The notes below the pieces were generated by a model. The model was not told the origin of the DNA. It saw only the letters and a program-made list of their open reading frames with translations, and ran no database searches. A stretch of DNA of 64,000 bases from Ettlia oleoabundans. Its lineage: Eukaryota; Chlorophyta; Chlorophyceae; Chlamydomonadales. This document shows, piece by piece, positions 12,137-23,790 of the stretch (position 1 is its first letter; every line of letters begins with the position of its first letter). A program made the position numbers and the translations under genes. The DNA lies in assembly GCA_019693395.1 (NCBI GenBank), contig JAAMXP010003108.1, positions 5,219 through 69,218 of the forward strand, given 5' to 3'.

Positions 12137-15100
12137 ATGGTAGTTGTGCCCAGTCAGAAGCTGCAGCTGCTGGCAGATGCGCTGGCCCTTGAGTTCAGCC
12201 AAAGTCAGGCCAGCGCGGAGTGCGGTGCTGCATTCAGGCGCCTGCTGCCCAGCCTGGAATACCTTGGGTAAGGGCCGACACTCGATCCGTTGATGCCGTT
12301 ATGCCTTTATCCTGACGCGCTCTGACATTCTTGCTTTGGTCGGGGCGACGGAAACACTGTTTGGCAGCGCCACACTTGTAATGTTGGTTGGTGGGCTGCT
12401 CCTGCTGCTGGCACCTAAGCTTGCTCTGTGCCATGTGCGTTGTGCTGTCCTGTATGCAACGCAGCACCCATGTTAGCATTTGCTGGCTGGGCTGCTCATA
12501 TCGCCCTGGCCTCTTGCCCTTGCTGCAGCATCGCCTTGAGCAACCCCTTCCAGGCTGGCACTGTCGTGGCTTCAGGGAGTTTTGCCACAGGTGGGGTGGA
12601 TGCATAGCAGCTGCCTCTGCATCCGTGCTTCCACATTGCGCTGGAGGTGGCTGCATCGGCGCCACAGCCGAACCCCACATGTTGCCCACATTGGAGGTGC
12701 CATGGTTTGGAAATGGTCGACTGGGCAGCTGCACAAACACCCCCAACTTGGATCGGCTGTGCTTGCTATTCTTTGGTATTAGGAAGATACTAGTTACGTG
12801 TATTGCTTGAAATGCAGAGGGCCCCACCATATTGCATTTGCATGACCTAGAGTCTTCATTTGTGGGGCTGGCGCTGGCTCAGGGCCAGCCGGCGCAAGTC
12901 AGCCTGCTGAACGAAGATTCCTTCAAGGTTGTGCCGGCTTGGACAGACGTGCAACAGATGGTGATCGCAGCCCCGTCTGTCACTCATGTGCTGTGCGTCC
13001 CCTTTGGTTGCGGGAGCAACAATGGCACAACAAGCGAGGCAGCAAGCAGTGGCAGCAACGGGACGGGCAGGTGCCAGCGTCACAGTCCTTGCGGCAGCGG
13101 TCGAGGAGCACTGCTGTTTGGGCTTTCTGAGGCGCCAAACCTGGACGGCAGGTGGGCTGACTGCGTGATGACGTGCTGTCGATGTGCGTGTCACGATCCT
13201 TACGACAGCTGGTCCGCTCGCAGGGGCTGGCTGCTTAAAGAATACAAAAACAAATCAGCAGTGGCTGCACCCTTACAACCTGCAAAAGAGTCTCAGCAGT
13301 GGCTGGAGTTTTTGCAGCCCACAATTGTTTCAATGCTTATTTCATCGGCACGTGGCCTGTTCCTTGGCTCGATTGCAGGTGTGCCACACTGCTTGCGGCG
13401 CTGACGCTGCGCCTGTCTGACCCCATGGCCCGCCACTCAGCCGACACCCTCGCTTTTGTCAACTACGCATGTGGCATCGTGACGCATTGCACCTGCTGCT
13501 GCCCACATGATAGTGGTAGCGAGGAAGAAGCAGAAGGGTTGGATCCTGGCGGCCCATGCCGCGACGATTGGAACAGCAATGGTGGCGATGGCGGCCCCGC
13601 ACCGGGGAAGGCGCTCTGTGTGCCACACACCGACTCTCTGCCAATCAAGGAGGTCTTGCTAGCTGCAAAGCAGGATCAAGCTGGCCCCAGCTCTGAATGG
13701 TGGGACGACCCTGCCGAGCCCAACTGCAGCGGCAAGGCTGCGGCGGCCGCAGCACCCAGCATGCCCTCCAGCTCTGCGGCCCCGTACCAGCATCCCACCA
13801 GCAAGAGCGAGTCAGGTAGGCTGATCGCCAACAGCTGGCGTCATTGTGCCCCGGTCTCTGACAAGTTCTGATGCATGCAGCTCGCCTTAAACACTCTTGC
13901 TAATGTGGGCGGCAAGGGAAAATAAGGGCGTACCACTCTCTTGAAACTTGTTCTCGCTTTTCTTGTGCAGATACGCCCGCCTTCCGGTTCAGCAAAGCGC
14001 TGGTGACAGCAGTGGAAGAGGACGAGGGCATCACGCGGCGGCAGCACCTGCTCACCTTGACCTTCCACTCAGCGCTGGTGGAGCGAGAGTACGGACAATG
14101 GGTTGCCAGGCACCACATGAAGGTAGCTGGCGGTCCAGGTTTTGTAAGGATGTGCCCAGTGTCGTTCGCATTAATTATAATCCTTCCATCCCTCTGCTGC
14201 GCCGCAGGTTGATGCCCTGTTCTGCTTGCTGCTCCTCACAGCCCTGCCCATCCTCAGCTACATCAGGGTATGCAAAGGGCGCATGCCCCGTGTATGGGTA
14301 TTGCTCATTTATCTGCTCGGTTGTCATAAAATGCATTTAGTCATTTAGCCTGCTATGCAAGTTGCAACAGCAGCAGCCCACGGCTCCATCCTGCCGCTGC
14401 ATGAATGCCAATACAGCTTGCCTTCGTGGCAAAGTGCCCTGCCAATGCTGGTAGTGCTGGTAATCCCTGTTGTTGTGCTCATGCTACTTCTCCTGCACCA
14501 CTTCAATGGCCACTTGCCGATGTGCTGCCCTCCGTGCGCTGCTTCTCAATTCCTGTGAAAGTGTTGCTCGCCTGTTCACTGCTTCCTACCTCACAGCACT
14601 GCGATGTGACCCTGCTTTGCATGCTTTGCAGCCGCACTGCCTCACCAGGATGGCTCCCGGCACCATTATCCTGGGCCTGAGCCTACTTTCGCCACTCATC
14701 CTCACCTGGTGCAGCAGGCACCTGTATACAGGTAAGCCAGTCAGCTGTAGGAGTTATTCATGCACCATTTTTATGACCTTTTCAATCATTAAAGGTTTTG
14801 CGAACACCTACTAGGCGCAACCAGAGCATTCTGCCTCCAGTGTTGTGGGAATGCTTCACGTGCGCCTTTGTCCTGGGTCATACACCTGAGTTTCCCTTGA
14901 TCCTGCTTGTGCTTGCATCCGGAAATTGGGGTTACGTTATTTCAACGTTAGGCAGTGTTGGCCCAATGCCAACGTCAAGTCAACGCGGTTTATCAATGCC
15001 AACGTTGGCCATCGTCGTTTCCAACAGGTGTTGGATAGGTGTTGGTGTTGGCGGCATGTTGAGCCAACACAATGGCTATACAGCCGGCTAGCCCCATGCC

Positions 15101-16860
15101 CCATTTCCAGGATCTTTTAGTCTCTGTTTTCCTCTTTGTAAAAGTGCTAAAAAGCACTGATTGGCTTTAAGGTGTGCTTGGACAATTCACAATGCTGCCA
15201 GGCTTGCATGAGTCGCACAAGCTGTGCCACCGTGCACGGGCGCGACACGCACAACGAATCATGTGAAGGGAGATCCACAAGCGTGTCTTGCACAACAAAT
15301 TTCTGCAAAATACATAGCACGTAGGTTGTAGTGCATAGTTCTCTAAAAATTGTTTGGCTGGAAAGTGCCGTAACAAGTTCAAAATTCAGGGGCAGCAGTG
15401 GATGTGCCGCAGCGGGCGCGGCTGACGGGGCTGACGGTGCAGGTCACGAGTGCCGCCCATACCGTCATGCAGCGGCAGCCAGCATCGCGCAAACACTCAC
15501 TTTTGTGCTACTGCAAGTCGCTTAGCAAGAAACACCGATTGACTGTCCGTGGGCCAACGGCCAAACCAACCCTGCACCAGCGTTGACCCAGCACCAGGCT
15601 CCCAGCGCTGGCGGAGCATTGGCCGCTGTTGGCATTGACCCAATGCTGCCCAACATTAATCCAACCTTGCCCCAGTTTCCGGATGTGTGCACCCATTACA
15701 ACATCAATGCAGGCTTGCGCGAGCGACTTGTAATGATCATGCGCCTCTACGTGGTTGTTCTTAGCCACCTTGCCTCCATCAGGTCTTACCAGGTGCGTCA
15801 ACACCCTTGCTCAACTGCCAAGATGCGGCTGGCCAGATATTGCGGCTGGGAGGTTCCAATGTACTGCATGGTTGCCTGTCCGCCACGGTAGTATTGGGCT
15901 AGTATTGCACGGGCTGCCTTGCTGGCCCTTTATCCGCAGTCGTCTCTTGCGGAATAACACTGCCGCCTGGCAATCCAGCCCTCCTGCCCAAACCTCCTTG
16001 CCTGAGGAGGCCATACACTTTGCTGCTGCTGCCTGCAGGGTCGCGAGTCTGTCAACCGCGTGCAGCAGTGGCTGGCGTTTTGGATGCTGACGGGAGCCGA
16101 GAGCCTATTTGCTACGGCCCTGGGTTTCATGGTGAGCTGTTAAAAGACTGCCTCACTCACTTCAATCCTAAGGCGGCCTGGCTGTTGAGGCAACAATTTA
16201 TTTACCTGCAGCCTGCATTTGCGCACACTTGCTGGTGCGGTAAGGTGCAATTGCCTGCCTGCCTGTCTCTTTTATAACTCGTGCACAGCAGCTGGGTACT
16301 GGCATTACTTCCACATCAAAAAACGCTTTATGTTGAAATGAACGGCTTCAAAGGCTTCTTCGTTGTGTTCCCTATATGCTGCAGGTGCGCATGCGTCTCC
16401 ATCTGCCAGTACAGTTTGCTGCTGTGGCCACTGCGGCCTGTAACTTTCCCCAGCTGTGCGCGCAGGTAAGGAACTGCCATTTGCTCACTCACACAACATG
16501 TGAACAGTATCATGTGGCACTGCAGCAGCCAACCTTTCTGATACTGCCAGGAAGTGTGTCATTTTGTGGTTCTGTTTGGAGCACGAACTCCAGCAGATGA
16601 AAGCAGCGGTACTTCCCTGCACCAGCGTCCCCGGCCTTGCCACCATCCGGGTGGAGCAGCTTTTCTAAACGCTGAAGCCCCCCTTCCTATGGTTGCAGTG
16701 CTACCCATCCACTGACGCGTGTATATGCTTTGAGTCGAGCCTTGCCATGGCCACCACTTTTGGCTACCTGCTGCCCACGCTGTGCCTGCGCTACATTGAA
16801 CAGCGTTCCCGCCACATTTTTGCCAACCAGCTGCGTGCTGCAGCTGTCCAGGACATTTGA
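12137..16860 (+). CDS. GAF-like plus multi-pass membrane protein, tandem paralogue B
   Basis: Tandem copy of the gene at 7104-10501. ATG at 12137, stop TGA at 16858-16860. Exon 1 is 12137-12267, exon 2 begins after the acceptor near 12527 (GIALSNPFQAGTVVASGSF), and exon 3 is 12818-13151 with the same VTHVLCVPF and ALLFGLSEAPNLDGR blocks as copy A. After a Ser/Ala/Gly-rich linker comes TPAFRFSKALVTAVEEDEG (about 13975-14030). Membrane segments follow: VDALFCLLLLTALPILSYI (14209-14268), PMLVVLVIPVVVLMLLLL (about 14440-14495), GTIILGLSLLSPLILTW (about 14660-14710), QWLAFWMLTGAESLFATALGF (16068-16130), FAAVATAACNFPQL (about 16410-16455) and MATTFGYLLPTLCLRYIEQRSR (16747-16812). Introns share no visible similarity with copy A, whereas exons 1 and 3 are nearly identical. 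Membrane topology and any ligand of the GAF-like half are unknown. Confidence 0.75.
14941..15075. repeat. Degenerate GTTGGC/GCCAAC repeat in a paralogue B intron
   Basis: A run of short, mutually complementary words (gttggc, gccaac, ccaacg) repeated in both orientations, so the strand can fold back on itself. It lies in the intron after the GTIILGLSLL exon. It looks like a decayed palindromic minisatellite. A related patch is at 15583-15682. Confidence 0.6.
15583..15682. repeat. Second GTTGGC/CCCAA-type repeat patch in paralogue B
   Basis: Words such as gttgaccca, gttggcattgaccca and gcccaacatta recur with spacing near 20 bases. In translation of the minus strand they give the periodic pattern GQxWxNVGQxWxNAN. 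It is the same repeat type as the patch at 14941-15075, in a later intron of the same gene. Confidence 0.55.
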
Positions 16861-17655
16861 ACTGGCAGCAGCGCTGTCATCAGCGGCTCCTGGATGCGCA
16901 TTGCAAATCGCTTGACTGCCAGCAAGCCTCTGCAGCAACCTGTTGCCTAGCCAAATTTGGGTGGCGTGTAGCTGAAAAGGCATCGCTAGCTATCATCCCC
17001 TCTTTCAAAGCCATCACAAGCTGAGTCAGGCAGTGGGCTGTTTGTTTTCCGCTATCGTCCCATGATACACAATCAATCGCGTTTCCCGCCATCTGTTGTA
17101 CTTAACACATCAGGACATACACCGCAACCCTTGTTGCCACTAGCTGGCAGCTCAACTGCCAAATCGCCCCCAGGCTTGTGGGGGTCTTTGTCTTCCACCT
17201 TTAATATCATGTGCCTCACTCTTGTTGCTATTCTGTAGCATTCTCTCGCTGCACATTTTTGGTCCGCAGAATCTGCATGAATACTCCCATACTGTTCTCT
17301 ACCAGGAAATCGAATCGTCAGTTTTCCGTAACCACCAGGCTTCCCACCTGTCCCTCCCCTGGGTAACGTCCAACACGATTATCCCATTTCCCGTTCAGGA
17401 CACATTCCACCCCTTCATTTCTCTTGTTTCCCTGCATGCTTTTTCTTCCTCCTCAATCAGCGTGATGCACCGCAGACCGGTCTGCATGCATTCTGCTCAC
17501 TATGAGCGTTCTTTCCTCCTGAACTCGATCCAGGATGCAGTTCCTCATTTTGTGCTGGATTAACCCGCCTTACATGTCATACAGCACCAGAACAACAGCG
17601 CCCACATGCTCATGCCAACCAGGCTGGCTGAACCATTGCTGGCCAGCCGTCCATT
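16861..17655. other. Convergent intergenic region
   Basis: Lies between the stop of paralogue B (plus) and the stop of the coiled-coil gene (minus), so it should contain both 3' untranslated regions. The minus strand has TGTAA near 17570, about 85 bases past the coiled-coil stop, which is the typical green-algal polyadenylation word. No coding block is seen. The stretch 17200-17480 is pyrimidine-rich on the plus strand. Confidence 0.5.
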
Positions 17656-20600
17656 TCAGTCACGTAATGCCGCACTACCCTCTCGAGATGCCTCTGCAAT
17701 GGTCCCCATCTGTACACCCCCTGCACCCGCCTGGGACCCCGCTGCCAAAGCATCTCCCTTCACTGCTGCAGTCTTCAGCTTGGGCAGCCTCCCTGCAGCC
17801 TCCTTCATGGCTGGCTGCTTGGCAGTCATCCCCCCCCTTCCGCCGGGCTTGACCTTTGCTGCTGCTGCTGCTGCACCCTTCCTGGTCAACTTCAGCTGGA
17901 CAGTGGTAGCCAACTGCTGGGCCTCGGGAAGAATTGAAGCCACCAAAAGCCGCGTCTGCTCCTGCAGGCAGTAAGGAAGGCAAACTGAACAAGTGCTTGG
18001 CCAGTACCTGGGCCTTACATGACTGCCCATTTGGCCGCACTGAACAATCATTGCACTGAACATTTGCATCTGGAAGGGTACAAGTACGTCTGGCCAACCA
18101 CGCCGTCAGTGACAGTCTCACGCCCAGCCAGCCAGCCAGCAGGCTGCTTACCGACAGGAAGGGGCAGGTCTCCAGCGTTTCCGGGTTTCCCCTGGCCAGC
18201 TTAGCAGCCACATGCACCAAGGCTGCACAGAAGCTCTGGTAATTCAACGTTGCTCCAGCCAGCTGCGCCGAGATGGCGCTGAAAGGGCGGCTGCACGCCA
18301 CGCTGCTGCTGGCAATGCTCTGGGCAGAGGACGGCCGCGGCGGCTGGTCGGCTGCAGTGTAAAGGAAAAGCGAGTGCCAAGGTATCAGCTGCAACTCCCG
18401 AACCATACAGGATAAGTAAGGCAGGAAGTTTACCAATGTGTGCCATACACAGTGCGCTTTACACCAGTGCCTTGCTAAGTGGATCCCGCCTTGTTAGCTA
18501 ACAAATTGTACAACAACGCTCATAGCACCAGCATCACTTACTCTGCCCGACCAGTGTGTCTAAGGACAGCACTGGAGTCGCTGCTCGCATCGGCTGCGAG
18601 CCCTTCATCAAAGCGGCAAAGTGGCTCTCAGGTGGGGGTAGTGTGGCTGCCCGTGCCGGCGCAGGAAGCGGCGCGCCTTTCATCACTGCTTGCCGCAGGC
18701 AGTAGCGCCGGAACACGTCTGCCGCTTCTTGCACCTGCAGAGACATGTTTAGAGGGATCCGAGGCATTATGTGTACACATCGCCTGGGCCCATGACCTGA
18801 GGTTACAAGCACTTGGGACTGCTTTGCTTTGCTTTGCTTTGCTGGGCCTAGGTTGGTCAAATTTGTTATTGATTGCAACGCAGGTTGTTGGAGCCAGTCT
18901 GGCCTGGCCTCACATGCATGGTGCTGTCCGAGCGTGTGCGGGTCCCAGGCACCAAGTTGGTGCTGCCAGTCTCCTTCATGAAAGCCAGCCAGCCCGTCAG
19001 CGACATGTTTGGAGGCCAGTGCCGCGAAAAGGTTGCGTCAAGCAGGCAGTAGTGCAAGAAGATTGCATGAAGGTTCCCCTGCAGCAATTGGGGAAGCGTC
19101 ATTTAGTCAGGAGGATGCTGGAGCGGGATTGGAGGTAATGCAAAGTGAGCACAAGCATCCAAACAGTGGTACAGGGCATCCAACAGGCATGCCTAGGAAG
19201 CAGAGGGGTTCACCGCACACCTCACCTGGCAGGTATGCAGCACTTTAGACAGGGAGTAGCGTTCGCCAACAGGGTCGCTTTCCCGCAGTAATAGCTTATC
19301 GACAGCCTGCAGTGAGTTGAAGTACAGCCAAGGGGCTAACCTTACGCCCAAGCCTGTGCAGGCTGAGATGCGCATGCACGCAGTAGAAAACGGGGCAGTG
19401 TAACATTGCCGAAACGGCCGCAGGCAAACAGATTGACGGGGCAGGATGTTGAGTGCTGGTGAGGCAGCTGAGTTCAACTGGGCTTCCTTCATTTATGAGA
19501 GCCTAGGTGCTTCAACAGCACCCCATCCATTAGCACGCGCATTTGTTCATCACACATCTCACAACTCCTCTCGCTCGCCTGCAGGGTTTCGGCATACTCA
19601 ATCTTCGGCCGCTCCTGCCCCAGCAGCGCCCTGCCAGCCTCCGTCAACGGCCCCCCCTGGGCGCCGCTTGCGCTGCCCACAGCACTCTGGTAGAACACTG
19701 CGGAGAGTTGGCAAACAGCAGAGGGGTTGACCCCAGCACATAGCAGATGCAAAGCGTAAAAATCCCAAGGGAGCCATTGCGTGATAGATCCAGAAGCATG
19801 TTGGACCCTGGCATCTGCCTGGCAGCATTGACTGTCGAAGTGGGTGTCTCTCCTTTGCCCGCGTTTTCAGCCTGCCGAACCACAACAAAACTGGCGCCAC
19901 AGACCAATAGCTGCCAGCTAGTTGAGTAAAAAGCCCGCCTCACCCATTTGCTTCTTCAAAGCGACACATGCCGCCTGCTCCTCCGCGAGCCGCTCCTGCA
20001 CGATCTGAAGCTCTGCCTCGGCACGTGCAGCTCTCTGTCCCGCCTCTGCACCCACAACAGTGCTGCTTGAACTATCGAGCCCCTAGCAAGCTGAGAGGTA
20101 CCAATGCAATCGAGGCAGCAGAGCCAGAGAGAACAGAAATGCGAGAGGAGAATCAGCAAAAGGGCAGCACAGCGGCATTGACGGTGCTGATTGGAGCACC
20201 ATATGGCAATGCCGCATGACCAAACAGCAGCTGTTGGTGCTGACAGGAGGAAGCTGAGCTGGTGGTGCAGTCCCCTACCTGCTGCCGCTGCAACTGACTC
20301 AGTGACTCAAAGGCGGTACCGCGCTCAGAATCGAGCGCCGCCCGCAGCTGTGCCCTCTCAGCATCAGTGCTTGCCAGCTTCTGCTCCGTCTCTGCCAGCT
20401 GGCGCGCCAGCCTGCACGTTTGAAATCGCGGTAGTGAACAGGCAATGAATGTTTGGCAGCGGAGGCCCAAGGCAACGCAGACAGGGGTCTGCACATTGCA
20501 ACGGTGTCCAAGCTGCAAGGCATGCAAAAAAGATCGATGTATGCAACAGCTGCGGACAGGCCATTCGACCCACCCACACTCCCGCCCATCAACCAACTAG

Positions 20601-23348
20601 TACTCAGCACCAGATACACACAGCACATCACCCAGCTCACGCCGCCCCACCCTCATTCAGCCACGAACAGCCCTCTGCACCTGTCCCGGTCCTGTCTCAG
20701 AGCCTCCAGCCGCGCCTTCACATCCCTCAGATCCTGCTGCAACCCGCCAACCACTCGCTCAAAGGCCCCGGTCACCACGTGGTTGTCATGCTCCAGAGCC
20801 TCAATCTGCAGTCCGGCAGGCGGCAGAGGTGCAGGATGCAAGCATGCCATGGGTTTCAAAGCTCTAGTTATCATTGAGGATCACATGGGAGTGGCAGCAG
20901 TTAGCAGCAAGAGTGGCAGTAACGTGCCGGATGGGACCCAAATGGAGTATGGCATTAAGATTAACGACAGGATTTAGCTTTATTACATCTCCGCCACCCC
21001 ATATACACATCCTATGCGCCGCACGCTGCACATTTCAGCTAGCACCCGCCATTCCAATTCCACAACACATGCGCCGTACCTTGCTTGTCAGTACTTCCAC
21101 GATGTCATATTTGACAATCAGCTCCTCTCTCAACGCCTCGATCTCCTTGGTGAGGTGGCTGCTTAGGACTGCGTTTCCCTTGGGCGAACTGTGGCACCTG
21201 CCGCCGCTCCCACCTGGCGACAAGCTGCGCAGCTGCCGCCGAGCGCTGCTTGCAAGCATGCGCCCCCGCTGGCCGGGACTGCAGGCCTGCAGTCCCGGCT
21301 GCAGCATCGCAGTCTGGTCAGGGCTGGGCCGCCGGCTATCTAGTGAGCTGCTGGCGTGCCTGGCATTTGGACCACCCTGGAATAGTTAGCAGCTGGTGTG
21401 CCGAAGCACCCTGGAACGTGCCAGGCTGCTTCGGCACACCAGCTGCTAACCGAGATGCGGCACAGGGCGAAGATGGATGCTGCCCTCCAGCCTGAAGCAG
21501 GGCAGGATGCGGCGGCGGATGCGCAACAGTCTCACAACAAGGGGGGTCACTACCTCTGCCACCGTGTCCCTCGACAGGCGCGAATGACCTAGTTTTGTGT
21601 TGGGCAAGGCCGAACGCGCTGCCTGCCAGTGCCTCCCCAGCTGCCACCGCTGCGCTGTCCTGCTGCGGCTGCTGTGGCTGCTGTGCATGCTGTGCCTGCT
21701 GCTCCACCTCCTCATACATAGTTGAGGGCCACGACTCCTCAGCTTGTGGCTGCTGAGTCAGGTTGGTGTTGGCCCAGGGCTCCCCGCCACGCCCTACGAC
21801 AGAAAATATCAGTGGCGGGTGAGACAAGGCATATCGCCTGGCACGATGGCTGAATCATAGCTTGCCAACCAATGCATGTTATCCTCCCACATGCAGCCAT
21901 GGCACCGCGTGTGCTATGGATTGTGACACAAACCTCACGGTTTGATTGATCCAAGGTTACCCCCAGACAGTGCCAGCTGTGCATGCGACTAACCTGGGAT
22001 CAGTGATGCCCACTCAGTCCGCAGCGGCCCAAGAAACCAGAGGTGGCCGCTGCTGTCCCGCACAAACTCGCACACCAACCCCCGCAGCGTCAGCAGGTGC
22101 GCCTTCTGCACGTACTGCACCACGAAATGGGCCGCCTTGCGCATCAGCATCTTGAGAGAAGGGTCAACAGGGCCCAGAGTCTTGCTACGGTGGCGCTCGC
22201 TGTCTGCCAGCGCTGCATCATCTAGGCCCCCCTCCTCGGCTGCACCCAAGTCTGCACCCGGGCTGGCCCCAGTTGATGCACCATCACCAGCTGCTTGACC
22301 TCCTTCCGCCGCCCCAGCTGTAGATACAGCGCCATGGCTGACAACGCCTGGCCGCGGCACAACCTCTGTAATGGGGTGCTGCTGCATGGCATGGGTGGCT
22401 GACAAGGCATCTGGCAGCAACGGCGCAGCTGGCTCCCTGTATGGCAGGTACCGCCGGCTAAAACGGCGCTGGAAGGTGTGGCAAGTAATGCTGCAGCCGG
22501 TGTTGGTCAAGGAAGTGACAAAGCGCAAGTCCAGAAACGGGGTGGGGCAGGCCTGCAAGAGCAACAAGTATCCTCCCTACCCTCTGAGCAACACATAATG
22601 CTGCTTACTGCACTCAATTGGGGGAACCAGTGGATAGCAAGCTTGTGATACAATTCAGTATGTGCCTGACAAGCCAGGGCAGGCAGCAAGCACCTCCACC
22701 GGGCATCCCACCTGCAGCACACATGGCGTCTGCCCGGGTGCCCTCTCCTCCCCAGCTTCAAGCTCTGCCGCCAGCCTGGCACACAGCGCATCCAGCGCAG
22801 CACATGTAAGCAGTTTTGGTGCCCCGTCTTGCAGCCGCATGATGGCCACATACTGCGGGTAGCTGCCGTTGCTGTCAAGGGCGCAGTTCAGCAAGTGCTG
22901 CCGCACGTCTTCTAACGAGCATAGCGCCGCAGAGCGCTGCACCACATAACCCTCCTGCAGGCAACGGTGCGGATGACGTTTTACCTTCAACACCCCACAA
23001 ACTGAGTGCGATTGGTAATCATTTTGCGAGTATGCTGACGGTTGTTCGCAGACTGGCGTAATGAGATGTACACGGTGGCGGCGGCATGTGCCCCTACCGT
23101 GTTGGTGGCAAACCACGCCAATGGCTGGCCCCTCTGCAGCACCAGCGTGTCTGGTAGGTTGAGCCGAAGCTTGATGCCATGATCCTGCAATTTTACATGG
23201 TGGTAGGAACGATCTGCAAGTGTGCGTGGCCATGAACACAGCCAAGATATGCAGCAAGCAGGCCGCCGCTCTGCCGCACATTGGACAGCAGGCTGAAGAA
23301 GGCACTCCAATCCGCCCGTTGCGCATCGTAATCCAACCCTCCGGGCAT
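17656..23348 (-). CDS. Large coiled-coil protein of unknown function, possibly cytoskeletal or ciliary
   Basis: Many-exon gene. The proposed ATG is at 23348 (MPGGLDYDAQRADWSAFFSL). Next come an IKLRLNLPDTLVLQRGQPLA exon (about 23090-23170), an exon with SLEDVRQHLLNCALDSNGSYP (about 22860), and a long exon (22000-22560) with FQRRFSRRYLPYRE, a low-complexity stretch, and AHLLTLRGLVCEFVRDSSGH. Gln-rich sequence follows near 21660-21700. Heptad-rich exons then encode SHLTKEIEALREELIVKYD (21100-21165), VTGAFERVVGGLQQDLRDV (about 20730-20800), ARQLAETEQKLASTDAERAQ (20350-20410) and an AELQIVQERLAEEQAACVAL segment (about 19970-20020). The C-terminal half has LHAIFLHYCLLDATFSRHWP (about 19030-19080) and ends in a basic Ala/Lys-rich tail, with stop TGA at 17658-17656. 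No enzymatic motif is visible. The cytoskeletal guess rests only on coiled-coil content. Several exon joins, especially near 23250, are unresolved. Confidence 0.65.
18821..18843. repeat. (GCTTT)4 microsatellite
   Basis: Four perfect copies of a five-base unit plus a partial one, in an intron of the coiled-coil gene. Confidence 0.9.
21385..21450. repeat. Perfect 24-bp inverted repeat (hairpin)
   Basis: The left arm 21385-21408 (gttagcagct...gaagca) and right arm 21427-21450 (tgcttc...gctgctaac) are exact reverse complements. The 18-base spacer itself starts ccctgg and ends ccaggc, adding a further 5-bp pairing (cctgg/ccagg) after one mismatch, so a stem of about 30 bp with a loop of a few bases is possible. 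It lies at the edge of an exon or in an intron of the coiled-coil gene. Confidence 0.95.
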
Positions 23349-23790
23349 ATTCGCGTCATTTTAATGCCGGTCGGCACAGGCCAGAATGGGGTCAACGCCG
23401 CGGCATTGCCGCGGCAGAAGGGCACGCGCAGCGGGTCGGTCGTGAAGCTCAGTATGGTTATTATGAGGTTACGAGTTCTAACCAATGGAAAGAGAGAGTG
23501 TTGTTTCCAGGTGTACGGTGCCCACCCTGGTGTACTGTCCACTGCCGCCATTCCCGTGCTTCACCCATTTCAAACCTCCCTCATATGTCATTTTTACACT
23601 CTTGATGCAGTGTCATGGGGGATTTTCTTCTCGGTGGAACCGTACAGCAAAAAGAATTAGTGGGTAGACCAGTCGCCAAGGCGGTGGGGAGAAGCAAGGG
23701 GCGAGGGCACAGCGGAGCGCAGCAAGCCATAGCTACATGCGTCCTGCTGCTGCTTGAAACTCGTGCAGCGGTTGAGCAGCCACACAGCAT
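23349..23790. other. Intergenic upstream of the coiled-coil gene
   Basis: 442 bases between the stop of the small plastid protein gene and the start of the coiled-coil gene, both on the minus strand. It should carry the 3' untranslated region of the former and the promoter of the latter. I see no repeat or coding block. Confidence 0.45.
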
